From positions 1 to 13,459 of the forward strand of contig JBIOVM010000122.1 in assembly GCA_044867785.1 (NCBI GenBank): a stretch of 13,459 nucleotides of DNA, in the 5' to 3' direction. The stretch is from DASRDR01 sp044867785 (GTDB lineage: Bacteria; Methylomirabilota; Methylomirabilia; Rokubacteriales; DASRDR01). The notes beneath the pieces are model-generated. The model was not told the DNA's origin. It ran no database searches and saw only the letters and a list, made by a program, of their open reading frames with translations. Made by a program: the position numbers and the translations under genes. Positions 7,010 to 13,459 of the stretch are shown here, in pieces. Position 1 is the first letter of the stretch. Every line of letters starts with the position of its first letter.

Positions 7010-8203
7010 TCAGACGACGCCGGACGCGCGCAGGGACTCGATCTCGGCCGGGCCGTAGCCTGCCTCGCGCAGGATCTCGTCCGTGTGCTCGCCGAGCGTC
7101 GGCGGCGGGCGGTCGAGGCCGGGGCTCCCGTGCGCGAGTCGAAACCCCGATCCGACGAGCCTCAGGGGCCCGAACGGGGAGTCCACCGTCTGCAGCACGT
7201 CACGGTGCGCGAGCTGCGGGTGGTCGACGATCTCGTCGATCCGCCAGATGGAGGAGCACGGCACGTCGGCCTTCGTGAGCCGCTCCTCCCAGGCCTTGGC
7301 GTCGTCGCTCGCCAGGGCGTCTTCGATGACCTCGCGGAGCGCCGCGACGTTCGCCGTGCGCGACGCCCAGTCCTTGAAGCGCGGGTCTTCGAGGGCCTCG
7401 GCCCGCCCGATGGTCGTCATGAGCCGCACCCACTGCGCCTCGGTCAGGACGGCGAGGACGAGAAAGCTGTCCTTCGCCCGAAAGCGGTGGGCCGTGGGCT
7501 TCCGGCTCACGGAGCCGTTGCCGATCTGCCCCTGCTGGATGCCGGCCACGGTCCACTCCGACACCGGGCCCGGGATGAACGCGAGGGCGGCGTCCAGCAT
7601 GGCGACGTCGACGAACTGCCCTTTCCCCGAGTGCGTCCGCTGGTAGAGCGCGCTCGCCACGGCGAGCGCCGCCGTCATGCCGCCGATCGTGTCGCAGATC
7701 GCGAACCCCGCGCGCATCGGCCCTCCGGCCGGCTCGCCGGTGATCGACATGATCCCCGACATCGCCTGGAGCTTTCCGTCGTAGGCGGCCGTCGTACGCT
7801 CCGGGCCGGTATGGCCGAAGCCGGACACCGCGCAGTAGACGAGCCGGGGATTCACCTGGGCGAGCGTCTCGTAGCCGAGCCCGAGGCGATCCATGACACC
7901 GGGCCGGAAGTTCTCCCAGACCACGTCGGCCCTCGCGGCGAGCCGCCGCACCACCTCCACGGCCTCCGGCCGGCGCAGGTCGAGCGTGATGCTGCGCTTG
8001 TTGCCGTTCACCGCCAGGAATCCGGGCGGCATCCCGCGCGCGGCCCACTCCGAGGCCACCGGCTGCCCACGCGTCTCGTCGCCTCCCCGCGACTCGATCT
8101 TGACGACGTCCGCTCCGAGCAGGGCGACCTGGTAGGTGCCGTACGGCCCCGCCAGATAGCGGGTGAAATCCAGGATGCGGACGCCGGCGAACGGCTTGCT
8201 CAC
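7010..8203 (-). CDS. Family III CoA-transferase (CaiB/formyl-CoA-transferase type)
   Basis: A 397-residue class III acyl-CoA transferase, which moves CoA between carboxylic acids through an aspartyl anhydride. The N terminus GVRILDFTRYLAGPYGT and GADVVKIE are family hallmarks. NGNKRSITLDL and ENFRPGVMDRLGLGY follow, then SGFGHTGP. AYDGKLQAMSGIMS contains the likely catalytic Asp142, and GQFVDVAMLDA follows. The C terminus TLGEHTDEIL is also typical. The GTG start at 8203 overlaps the TGA of the upstream selenoprotein gene by 4 nt (GTGA); the frame remains open upstream but only as a shadow of that gene. The CoA donor and acceptor cannot be deduced. The overlap argues that it works in the same process as the selenoprotein. 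Confidence 0.93.
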   Translation of the reverse strand: MSKPFAGVRILDFTRYLAGPYGTYQVALLGADVVKIESRGGDETRGQPVASEWAARGMPPGFLAVNGNKRSITLDLRRPEAVEVVRRLAARADVVWENFRPGVMDRLGLGYETLAQVNPRLVYCAVSGFGHTGPERTTAAYDGKLQAMSGIMSITGEPAGGPMRAGFAICDTIGGMTAALAVASALYQRTHSGKGQFVDVAMLDAALAFIPGPVSEWTVAGIQQGQIGNGSVSRKPTAHRFRAKDSFLVLAVLTEAQWVRLMTTIGRAEALEDPRFKDWASRTANVAALREVIEDALASDDAKAWEERLTKADVPCSSIWRIDEIVDHPQLAHRDVLQTVDSPFGPLRLVGSGFRLAHGSPGLDRPPPTLGEHTDEILREAGYGPAEIESLRASGVV

Positions 8204-9108
8204 TTGCGGTCCGCCTTGCTCGCGATGACAGCCTTGACCTCGTCGAACTCGCGTCGTCTCTCGGCGAGCTCCTCGGCCGTCATGCGATCGGGGTTGGAGT
8301 AGTCGAGCTTCCAGGCCGGGTCGTCGCTCCAGCGCTGCGGAGACTGCACGGTCGTGCGCGCCGCCGGCGCCGTCTCCAGGAGACGCAGCGCGAGCTCGAG
8401 CGTCGCGGCCTGCGACTCGACGTCGAACGGCTTGCCGGCGGAGTTCCCCAGCGGGAAGTCGCTGAAGAGGAACCTCGGGACGCCGCAGTGCTCGACGATG
8501 TCCTTGGCGGCGCCCATGATCACGGTCGGCACGCCGTTCGCCTCCAGGTGGCGGGCGACCAGACTGACCGTCTGGTGGCAGACGGGTCAGGTCGGGACGA
8601 TCAGCGCGACATCCGCCCCGTCCTCGCGGCACCGCGCCAGGAGCTCCGGCGCGTCGCGCTCGATGGTGACCCGCTGGCTCCGGTTCGTGGGCGAGCCGTA
8701 GAACCGCGGCGTGAGCGCGCCGATGCGGCCGGCCCGGACCGCCTCGCGCAGACGAGCGAGCGGGAACCAGGTGTTGACGTCCTCCGCGTGCGTGTGCTTC
8801 CGGTCGTAGCCGACGTGCGAGATGCGGAGATCGGGCGCCGCGTCGGTCGAGTCCGCGTAGACGGTGTAGAACTTGGCGCCCGCGTTGTACCGTGCGCCCG
8901 GCCCCTGGTCGCCCATGCCGGGCTGGTAGGGCGCCGCCGTCGTGATCAGGGCGAGCCGCGACTGCGAGAGCGGCCTTGCGAGCGGCGTGAACGGCACCTC
9001 GTCGTAGTGGGCCCAGCGGTACGGGTTGGCGAAGCCGAGCTTGAGGTAGTAGTCGCGGGTGCGCTCCATGTAGGGGATCGGGACGTCCTGGTCGGGCGCG
9101 AAGCTCAT
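8200..9108 (-). CDS. Selenoprotein of the glycine/betaine/D-proline reductase B (GrdB/PrdB-like) family, Sec at residue 174
   Basis: Read with TGA 8589-8587 as selenocysteine, this is one 302-residue protein. The first 173 residues end in DGADVALIVPT; then comes Sec174 in a UPVC motif (Sec174, Cys177), followed by CHQTVSLVARHLEANGVPTV. The frame stays open for 128 more codons and ends in a 4-nt overlap with the CoA-transferase start. Family signs include PLSQSRLALITTA, HTHAEDVNTWFPLARLREAV, LTPRFYG, and near the end FLFSDFPLGNSAGKPFD. GrdB and PrdB are the Sec-containing subunits of glycine and D-proline reductases, but no partner subunit (PrdA, GrdA, GrdE) is in the window, so the substrate is unknown; a UxxC site implies thiol/selenol redox chemistry. 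The start ATG 9108 has GGGAG 8 nt upstream. A SECIS-like hairpin follows the TGA. Read as a stop, the TGA gives a 173-residue fragment and an orphan C-terminal ORF. Confidence 0.9.
8555..8579 (-). promoter_or_regulatory. Bacterial SECIS element directing Sec insertion at the TGA 8589-8587
   Basis: In the mRNA, counting the U of UGA as 1, bases 14-20 (ACCAGAC) pair perfectly with 26-32 (GUCUGGU) around a GGUCA loop at 21-25. A single C-C mismatch and two more G-C pairs extend the stem. The GGUC sits at 21-24; in E. coli fdhF the SelB-contacting GGUC is at 22-25. Stem, loop and distance therefore fit a bacterial SECIS, which must be decoded by SelB with tRNA-Sec encoded elsewhere in the genome. 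Confidence 0.85.
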
Positions 9109-9569
9109 CAGCGTCTCTCCCGGGTTCCGGCGCCGGTCATCGCGTGGCGCCAGTGTCGCATAGAACGTCCCGCTGAGCGTCGGGTCCGACGCGACGCGGG
9201 AGCGAGCGCCGGAACACGTGCGGCCCCATCACAGCGGCCCGGTCTCGCAGTGGCCGAGCGGGAGCGCCCCGACCTGGCCCTGGGCCTCCTGACGTGCATG
9301 GCCAAGGCGAGCGCGAGGAGGTCGTCCGCAGGTCGATTGCTGCGGGCCGGGACCCCCCGCCGCGGGATCGCCGGATGCTCGCGGGTGGCAACGCCGCGCG
9401 CGGGCAAGGTCCGGTCGCGAGATCGCCGGACCCTCCCGAGGCCCGCGCGGCGCCGAGCCGAGCCCCCGGGGCGCGATCCGGGACCGCCGCGCTTCGCGAT
9501 TGACCCGGCGGCGCCCGAGGCGCTCCTGCCCTCCTCTCGGGGATCGATCCGGCGGCGATGGATCGCCCC
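9109..9569. other. 461-nt stretch without an intact gene
   Basis: The stretch lies between the selenoprotein start and the stop of the DUF3225 gene. It should hold the promoter of the selenoprotein unit (minus strand), but I see only the ribosome site GGGAG and no convincing -35/-10 pair. Its middle is a decayed miaB-like fragment (separate entry). The rest is GC-rich with short repeats, for example GATCGCCGGA at 9366 and 9421. Open frames across it lack coherent coding signs. Confidence 0.6.
9246..9437 (+). pseudogene. Decayed fragment of a miaB-like gene
   Basis: The DNA around 9257-9329 matches the window's own miaB at about 4774-4848 at roughly nine of ten positions, with one single-base deletion near 9308. 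The peptide ERPDLALGLLTCMAK mirrors ERPDLVLGILGCMAK of MiaB, including the cluster-binding Cys. Beyond it, shorter patches in the same order (AGGTCGAT, then a CGCGGG-rich part) can be aligned up to about 9437, with indels that break the frame. A possible NTC remnant lies at 9213-9221 in another frame. No start, radical-SAM motif or TRAM domain remains. It is either a partial duplication of miaB or the relic of a paralogous or acquired methylthiotransferase gene. It is on the same strand as miaB, about 4.5 kb away. Confidence 0.7.
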
Positions 9570-9974
9570 TCACCAGGGCGGCGCGTCGTCCATGACGGAC
9601 ACGTGGGCGGACACCACCTTCCAGCCGAGGCCCGGGAAGCGCAACCACGTCTGGCTCTGACGGCCGATCCGATCGCGCCCGCGCACCTTGAACTCGAGGT
9701 TCACGGTGGCGAGGTCGTGTCCGAGCGTCAGGATCTCCAGACGGAGGCGCCGCTCCTTGAGGCCAGGCCCCGGCGGCCGCGCGACCCGGTGGGCGTGGAT
9801 CTCGTCGAAGCCGTAGCCGTTCTCGTGGAGCGCGTACCGGATCGTGTGGGGGCTGTTCCAGAACGTCGCGTCGAGCACCTCGACGTCCTTGTCGATCAGC
9901 GCCTGCTCGTAGCGCTCGAACAGCTGGCGCACCTCGGCGACCACCTCGGGCACGTTGGGCGTCACGTCGATCAT
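9570..9974 (-). CDS. DUF3225 / AtzH-HpxZ-like protein (NTF2-like fold)
   Basis: A 134-residue protein of the SnoaL/NTF2-like superfamily, resembling the DUF3225 group that includes HpxZ (oxalurate catabolism) and AtzH (cyanuric-acid pathway). Visible features: an N-terminal helix VRQLFERYEQALIDKDVEVL, the FWNSPHTIRYALHENGYGFDEIHAHR stretch around the pocket (about 38-63), and a C-terminal sheet ending in GWKVVSAHVS. AtzH acts as an amidohydrolase on 1,3-dicarboxyurea, and members of this group are commonly encoded beside AtzE/HpxY-type amidases, as here. The ATG overlaps the amidase TGA by 4 nt (ATGA), so it is translationally coupled. The substrate in this organism is not known. The long frame upstream of 9974 is a shadow of the amidase. 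Confidence 0.85.
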   Translation of the reverse strand: MIDVTPNVPEVVAEVRQLFERYEQALIDKDVEVLDATFWNSPHTIRYALHENGYGFDEIHAHRVARPPGPGLKERRLRLEILTLGHDLATVNLEFKVRGRDRIGRQSQTWLRFPGLGWKVVSAHVSVMDDAPPW

Positions 9975-11137
9975 GGGCGGGCCTCCATCACTCCTGCCAC
10001 CGCCACCAGGGCGGCATCGCTCCCACGGGGCCCCAGGAGGGACAGGCCCACCGGCAACCCGTCGACCGTCGCCCCCGGCACGCTGACCTGCGGCACGCCG
10101 GTGAGGCCACCGTGAGACGTCAAGCAGCTGATCCTCGCCCGCAGCGGGTCGAGCGCCGCCAGCGGGAGCCCTTTCTCGGGCGCGGGGAACGGCGTGGTCG
10201 GCATGCAGAGGATCGTCCCCGGCGGAAGCAGCCAGGCGAGCCGGGCGCGCGCCTCGGCGCGCATCAGCTCCGCCCACCGCCGCTCGCCCTCCGCGATCGC
10301 CGCGCCCTGGACCAGGCCGCGCGCAACGCTCCACTGCAGGCGCGGGTTATCGCGATCGAGCCAGTCCCGGAAGGTGAGCCACGCCTCGTAGGGCTGAAGC
10401 GTGCGCTGCGCCCGCGACCACGTCGACAGCCCCGGCGGGGCCAGGAGATCCTGGCGCACCTCCCCGATGACGGACGACAGCGTGCGCACCATCGGCTCCA
10501 GCGCGGCGGCGGTGGCGGCGTCCGCGAAGCCGAAGGCGTCCACGGCCACCACCAGCCTGGTCGGCAGGCTCTCCGGAATCGGCTCGCCGAGCAGCACCGC
10601 CGAGACGCGGGCGAAGGTGGCGGCGTCCCGCGCGAACCAGCCGATCGTGTCGGAGGTCGGCGCTTGCGGCATCATGCCGGTGAGATCGAGCCGGCCGTGG
10701 GTCGGCCGGATGCCATAGAGGCCACAGAAGCTCGCGGGTACGCGCACCGACCCGCCGGAGTCGGTGCCGAGCGCCGTGTCGCAGAGACCCTGGGCCACCG
10801 CGGACGCCGACCCCGACGACGAGCCGCCCGGCACACGGTCGGGCGCCTTCGGGTTCAGCGGCGTGCCGTCGAACGGGTTCTCGCCGAGGATCCCGAGCGA
10901 GACCTCGTCGGTGACGGTCTTGCCGATGAGCGTCGCGCCCGCGCCGAGCAGACACTCGACCGCCCACGCGTGCCGCGTCGGGACGGGATTCCGCCGGGCC
11001 CAGTCCGGGTTGCCGCCGCCCGTCGGATGTCCCGCGACGTCGAGGAGATCCTTGGCGGCGAAGGTCAGGCCGGTGAGCGTCCCATGGGCGGCGCCGGCGA
11101 TGCGCACACCCGTTCCGGGAACGAACGGGCTGGTCAT
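9971..11137 (-). CDS. Amidase-signature family hydrolase
   Basis: A 388-residue amidase with the Ser-cisSer-Lys triad: Lys29 (FAAKDLLDVAG), the Gly/Ser-rich PGGSSSGSASAVA with the cis-Ser at about 106-107, and the nucleophile Ser130 in TDSGGSVRVPASFCGL. FGLYGIRPTHGR-like residues follow (CGLYGIRPTHGR here). It is shorter than the usual 450-500 residues of GatA-type enzymes, mainly in the C-terminal half. The 4-nt overlap with a DUF3225 gene suggests a role like AtzE or HpxY, hydrolysing a small carbamoyl or ureido compound, rather than the tRNA amidotransferase GatA, since no gatB/gatC is near. The ribosome site before ATG 11137 is poor. leuD ends 241 nt upstream on the same strand, so a shared transcript is possible but unproven. 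Confidence 0.9.
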   Translation of the reverse strand: MTSPFVPGTGVRIAGAAHGTLTGLTFAAKDLLDVAGHPTGGGNPDWARRNPVPTRHAWAVECLLGAGATLIGKTVTDEVSLGILGENPFDGTPLNPKAPDRVPGGSSSGSASAVAQGLCDTALGTDSGGSVRVPASFCGLYGIRPTHGRLDLTGMMPQAPTSDTIGWFARDAATFARVSAVLLGEPIPESLPTRLVVAVDAFGFADAATAAALEPMVRTLSSVIGEVRQDLLAPPGLSTWSRAQRTLQPYEAWLTFRDWLDRDNPRLQWSVARGLVQGAAIAEGERRWAELMRAEARARLAWLLPPGTILCMPTTPFPAPEKGLPLAALDPLRARISCLTSHGGLTGVPQVSVPGATVDGLPVGLSLLGPRGSDAALVAVAGVMEARP

Positions 11138-11350
11138 GCGTCGTCGTCAGCGACTCGGTCACCGGCAGGAGCGGCGGCCCGGTGCCGGCGGCATCGGGTG
11201 GAGCCAGTGCGACGAGGGTCAGTCAACACCTTCGTCCAAGCCCCGGGCAGGCGATCGGCGACGGGACGCCAGAACCACCCGTCGCTCCGACGCGCCGGAA
11301 AGACACCGGACCCGGCGAGCCGTGGTCACGGGATCGAGGGAGGACGCGCG

Positions 11351-11376
11351 GCGGCGGTGGAGCGCGAGGCCGCCGC
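11351..11376 (-). terminator. Possible terminator hairpin after leuD, without T-tract
   Basis: GCGGCGG (11351-11357) and CCGCCGC (11370-11376) are perfectly complementary with a 12-nt loop, starting 2 nt after the leuD stop. No run of T follows, so it is at best a weak or factor-assisted terminator. The rest of the gap to the amidase (11138-11350) shows nothing I can name. Confidence 0.25.
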
Positions 11377-11378
11377 GA

Positions 11379-11975
11379 TCAGTGGCCGCGGATGTACGGG
11401 AGCGCGTGCGCGGTGCGCTCGATCTGCTCCCCGGCCTCGAGGAGCACGCCCATCGAGTTCCAGCTGCCGCTCACGAGCTGGTGCCGGACCCCGTCGGGGA
11501 TGCCGGCCCGGATCGTCCGGCCGTTGAACCGGACCTCGCGACGGTCCACGTCGACCTCGACGGGCCGATCCGGATGCTTCTCGATCTCCCGGAACAGCCA
11601 CTCGAGGTCGCTCATGTCCGCCGTGAGACAGGGGATCCCGAGCACCGTGCAGTTCCCGAAGAAAATCTCGCCGAACGAGCCGCCCACGACCGCCGCGATG
11701 CCCCAGTCCCGGAGGGCCTGGGGCGCGTGCTCGCGCGAGGAGCCGCAGCCGAAGTTCCGGCCGGTGACCAGGACGGAAGCGCCCCGGAACTGCGGCCGGT
11801 TGAACGGGTGCTCGGGCACGGCTAGGCGCTCGTCCCCGAAGACGTGCTCGCCCAGCCCCTCGAAGGTCACGCTCTTGAGGTACCGGGCCGGAATGATCCG
11901 GTCCGTGTCGATGTCGTTGCCCGGGAGCGGGATGCCCCGGCCGGTCAGCTGGCGGCGGGCACTGGTCGCGCTCAT
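11379..11975 (-). CDS. leuD: 3-isopropylmalate dehydratase small subunit LeuD
   Basis: A 198-residue swivel-domain subunit of isopropylmalate isomerase (leucine biosynthesis), which works with LeuC to convert 2- to 3-isopropylmalate. Typical marks: NDIDTDRIIPARYLK near the N terminus, GRNFGCGSSREHAPQAL in the middle, GGSFGEIFFGN, and a C-terminal region with WNSMGVLLE. The length is normal for the bacterial type. The ATG at 11975 overlaps the leuC TGA by 4 nt (ATGA), and the order leuC-leuD is the common one. No leuA or leuB is present in the window. Confidence 0.97.
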   Translation of the reverse strand: MSATSARRQLTGRGIPLPGNDIDTDRIIPARYLKSVTFEGLGEHVFGDERLAVPEHPFNRPQFRGASVLVTGRNFGCGSSREHAPQALRDWGIAAVVGGSFGEIFFGNCTVLGIPCLTADMSDLEWLFREIEKHPDRPVEVDVDRREVRFNGRTIRAGIPDGVRHQLVSGSWNSMGVLLEAGEQIERTAHALPYIRGH

Positions 11976-13393
11976 CCGCGACCGCCCTTGAGAAGGTCCC
12001 GGACATCGGTGACGGCCCCCGCGATCGCCGCTGCCGCCACCATGGCCGGGCTCATGAGCAGGGTCCGGCCCGTCGGGCTCCCCTGCCGGCCCTTGAAGTT
12101 CCGGTTTGACGAGGAGGCGCTAACCTCGCGTCCCTGAAGCTTGTCCTCGTTCATGCCGAGGCACATGGAGCAGCCGGCCTTGCGCCACTGGAAGCCGGCC
12201 TCCTGGAAGATCTCGTGGAGCCCCTCGCGCTCGGCGGCTCGCGCGACTTCCTGTGACCCGGGCACGATGAGCGCTCGGACGCCCCGGGCGACCTTCCGGC
12301 CCCGGGCGACCTCCGCGGCCACCCGGAGGTCGGACAGCCGCCCGTTGGTGCACGACCCGACGAAGGCGACGTCGATCTTGGTGCCGGCGATCGCCTGGCC
12401 CGCCCGGAACCCCATGAACTGGAGCGCCTCGTGCCAGGTGGGCTGGTCCTCGACCGGGGCCTCGCGAGGATCGGGAATCCGCTCGTCGACGCCGACCGAC
12501 TGCTCGGGGTTGATGCCCCACGTGACGACGGGCTGGATGGCCGCCGCGTCGATCCGCGCGACGTCGTCGAACGGCGCGCCCGTCTCGGTGGCCATGCTCC
12601 GCCACCACGTCACCGCTCGGTCGAACGCCGCGCCCTGCGGCGCGTACGGCCGCCCGCGCAGGTAGTCGAACGTCGTCTGGTCCGGGTTGACGTAGCCGGC
12701 GCGCGCGCCGCCTTCAATCGACATGTTGCAGACGGTCAGGCGCTCCTCCATCGTCATCCGGTCGATCGCCGACCCGGCGTACTCGTACGCGTAGCCGACC
12801 CCGCCCTTGACGCCCAGCACGTGGATGATCCAGAGGATCACGTCCTTGGCGTAGACGCCGGGGGTGAGCATCCCGTCGACGCGCACCTGGCGGAGCTTCG
12901 GCTTGGCCATGGCGAGGCACTGGGTCGCGAGGACGTCGCGGACCTGGCTGGTCCCGATCCCGAAGGCGAGCGCGCCGACCGCGCCGTGGGTCGACGTGTG
13001 GCTGTCGCCGCAGGCGATCGTCAGCCCGGGCTGCGTCAGGCCGAGCTCGGGCCCGATCACGTGGACGATCCCCTGGCGGCCGCTGTCGAGGTCGAAGAAC
13101 GCGACGCCCGACTCCCTCGTGTTGCGCACCAGGTGGACGGTCATCTCCTCGGCGAGCGCGTCGGCGAAGGGGCGCTGCTGACGGTCGGCCGCCGTCGGGA
13201 TGATGTGGTCGATCGTCGCGAAGGTGCGCTCGGGCATCCGCACGCGAAGCCCGGCGTCCTTCAGCATCTGGTAGGCCTGCGGGCTCGTCACCTCGTGGAC
13301 CAGGTGGAGCCCGATCAAGAGCTGGGTCTGCCCGGAGGGCAGCGTCCGGACGGTGTGCGCGTCCCAGATCTTGTCGAGGAGGGTCTTCGCCAT
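11972..13393 (-). CDS. leuC: 3-isopropylmalate dehydratase large subunit LeuC
   Basis: A 473-residue aconitase-family subunit of isopropylmalate isomerase. The [4Fe-4S] ligands are Cys348 (GSCTNGRLSDL), Cys408 and Cys411 (CSMCLG), at the positions expected from E. coli LeuC (347/407/410). Other family strings are ACGDSHTSTHGAVGALAFGIGTS and EGGARAGYVNPD, with SSNRNFKGRQG near the C terminus. The start is set at ATG 13393 (MAKTLLDKIWDAH), which matches the family. A longer frame to 13441 adds 16 unconserved residues and would run through the promoter. leuD follows with a 4-nt overlap. There is no Shine-Dalgarno sequence; the -10 box is 10 nt upstream of the start codon, so the message may be leaderless. 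Confidence 0.97.
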   Translation of the reverse strand: MAKTLLDKIWDAHTVRTLPSGQTQLLIGLHLVHEVTSPQAYQMLKDAGLRVRMPERTFATIDHIIPTAADRQQRPFADALAEEMTVHLVRNTRESGVAFFDLDSGRQGIVHVIGPELGLTQPGLTIACGDSHTSTHGAVGALAFGIGTSQVRDVLATQCLAMAKPKLRQVRVDGMLTPGVYAKDVILWIIHVLGVKGGVGYAYEYAGSAIDRMTMEERLTVCNMSIEGGARAGYVNPDQTTFDYLRGRPYAPQGAAFDRAVTWWRSMATETGAPFDDVARIDAAAIQPVVTWGINPEQSVGVDERIPDPREAPVEDQPTWHEALQFMGFRAGQAIAGTKIDVAFVGSCTNGRLSDLRVAAEVARGRKVARGVRALIVPGSQEVARAAEREGLHEIFQEAGFQWRKAGCSMCLGMNEDKLQGREVSASSSNRNFKGRQGSPTGRTLLMSPAMVAAAAIAGAVTDVRDLLKGGRG

Positions 13394-13403
13394 CGCGCCC
13401 CGG

Positions 13404-13412
13404 ATTGTACCA
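13404..13412 (-). promoter_or_regulatory. Extended -10 promoter of leuCD
   Basis: On the minus strand TGGTACAAT fits the extended -10 form TGnTATAAT with one mismatch. Ten nt separate it from the leuC ATG, so transcription would begin about 0-4 nt before the start codon. I see no strong -35 hexamer at 16-18 nt and no leader peptide or T-box between promoter and gene. Confidence 0.55.
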
Positions 13413-13459
13413 GACGGGGTCAGACTTTCACTTCCGGACATTTCTGCGGCGGCCCGCCG

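Noticed and set aside
8200..8532. A separate 110-residue gene starting at GTG 8532
   Set aside because: It is in frame with the ORF ending at the TGA 8589-8587 and is the C-terminal part of the selenoprotein. There is no ribosome site before 8532.
8587..8589. The TGA as a true stop or an inactivating mutation
   Set aside because: The position in UxxC, the SECIS hairpin at the right distance, the intact 128-codon continuation and the coupled downstream gene all argue for Sec decoding.
8488..9660. A 390-codon plus-strand frame opposite the selenoprotein
   Set aside because: It has Arg/Pro/Ala-rich translation without any domain and is antisense to a clear gene. Only the short miaB-like peptide within it is meaningful.
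10112..11527. A 471-codon plus-strand frame opposite the amidase
   Set aside because: It is a shadow frame: low-complexity Arg/Gly-rich translation over a gene with a complete catalytic triad on the other strand.
13394..13441. A longer leuC starting at 13441
   Set aside because: The extra 16 residues are not LeuC-like and the frame would include the -10 box at 13404-13409. MAKTLLDKIW at 13393 is the family start.
1..13459. tRNA genes, CRISPR arrays, insertion sequences, prophage genes
   Set aside because: I looked through all intergenic gaps and saw no cloverleaf or T-loop motif, no regularly spaced repeats, and no transposase, integrase or phage-like protein.

Overview
The window is very GC-rich (by eye near 70 %) and almost fully coding, with short intergenic gaps, many 1- or 4-nt gene overlaps, and GTG used as a start. 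The gene content is MiaB, LeuCD, a family III CoA-transferase, an amidase with a DUF3225 partner, a GlrK-like kinase and a GrdB/PrdB-type selenoprotein. This suggests a free-living, soil-type Gram-negative bacterium, for example Methylomirabilota/Rokubacteria or a deltaproteobacterial lineage. That placement is inference: no rRNA or other marker is present.

Layout, left half (mostly + strand). First comes the C-terminal part of a short-chain dehydrogenase (2-454). It is followed by a three-gene set coupled by 1-nt TGATG overlaps: a membrane histidine kinase (552-2042), a coiled-coil lipoprotein (2042-2704) and an AlaX-type alanyl-tRNA editing protein (2704-3426). The kinase-lipoprotein pair resembles the enterobacterial GlrK(QseE)-QseG pair but has no response regulator next to it. 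A NAD-dependent epimerase / uronate-dehydrogenase-like gene (4428-3496, minus) runs convergent to this set and divergent from miaB. miaB (4567-6021) overlaps a cysteine dioxygenase (6018-6557) by 4 nt, and a small cysteine-rich protein of unknown function follows (6587-6988).

Layout, right half (all minus strand). leuC (13393-11972) and leuD (11975-11379) overlap by 4 nt and encode isopropylmalate isomerase. Next comes an amidase (11137-9971) overlapping a DUF3225/AtzH-HpxZ-like small protein (9974-9570). A 461-nt gene-free stretch follows, holding a decayed fragment of a second miaB-like sequence on the + strand. Last is a two-gene unit: a selenoprotein of the GrdB/PrdB family (9108-8200) overlapping a family III CoA-transferase (8203-7010) by 4 nt.

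Main result: the reading frame 9108-8200 is broken once, by a TGA at 8589-8587 that falls exactly in a U-P-V-C redox motif. Eleven nucleotides past the TGA the mRNA forms a 7-bp hairpin with a GGUCA loop, placed almost exactly like the E. coli fdhF SECIS. A gene caller that reads TGA only as stop would split this protein into two hypothetical ORFs. Other points of note are the miaB relic, two apparently leaderless promoters (miaB, leuC), and a cysteine dioxygenase that keeps both residues of the Cys-Tyr cofactor.
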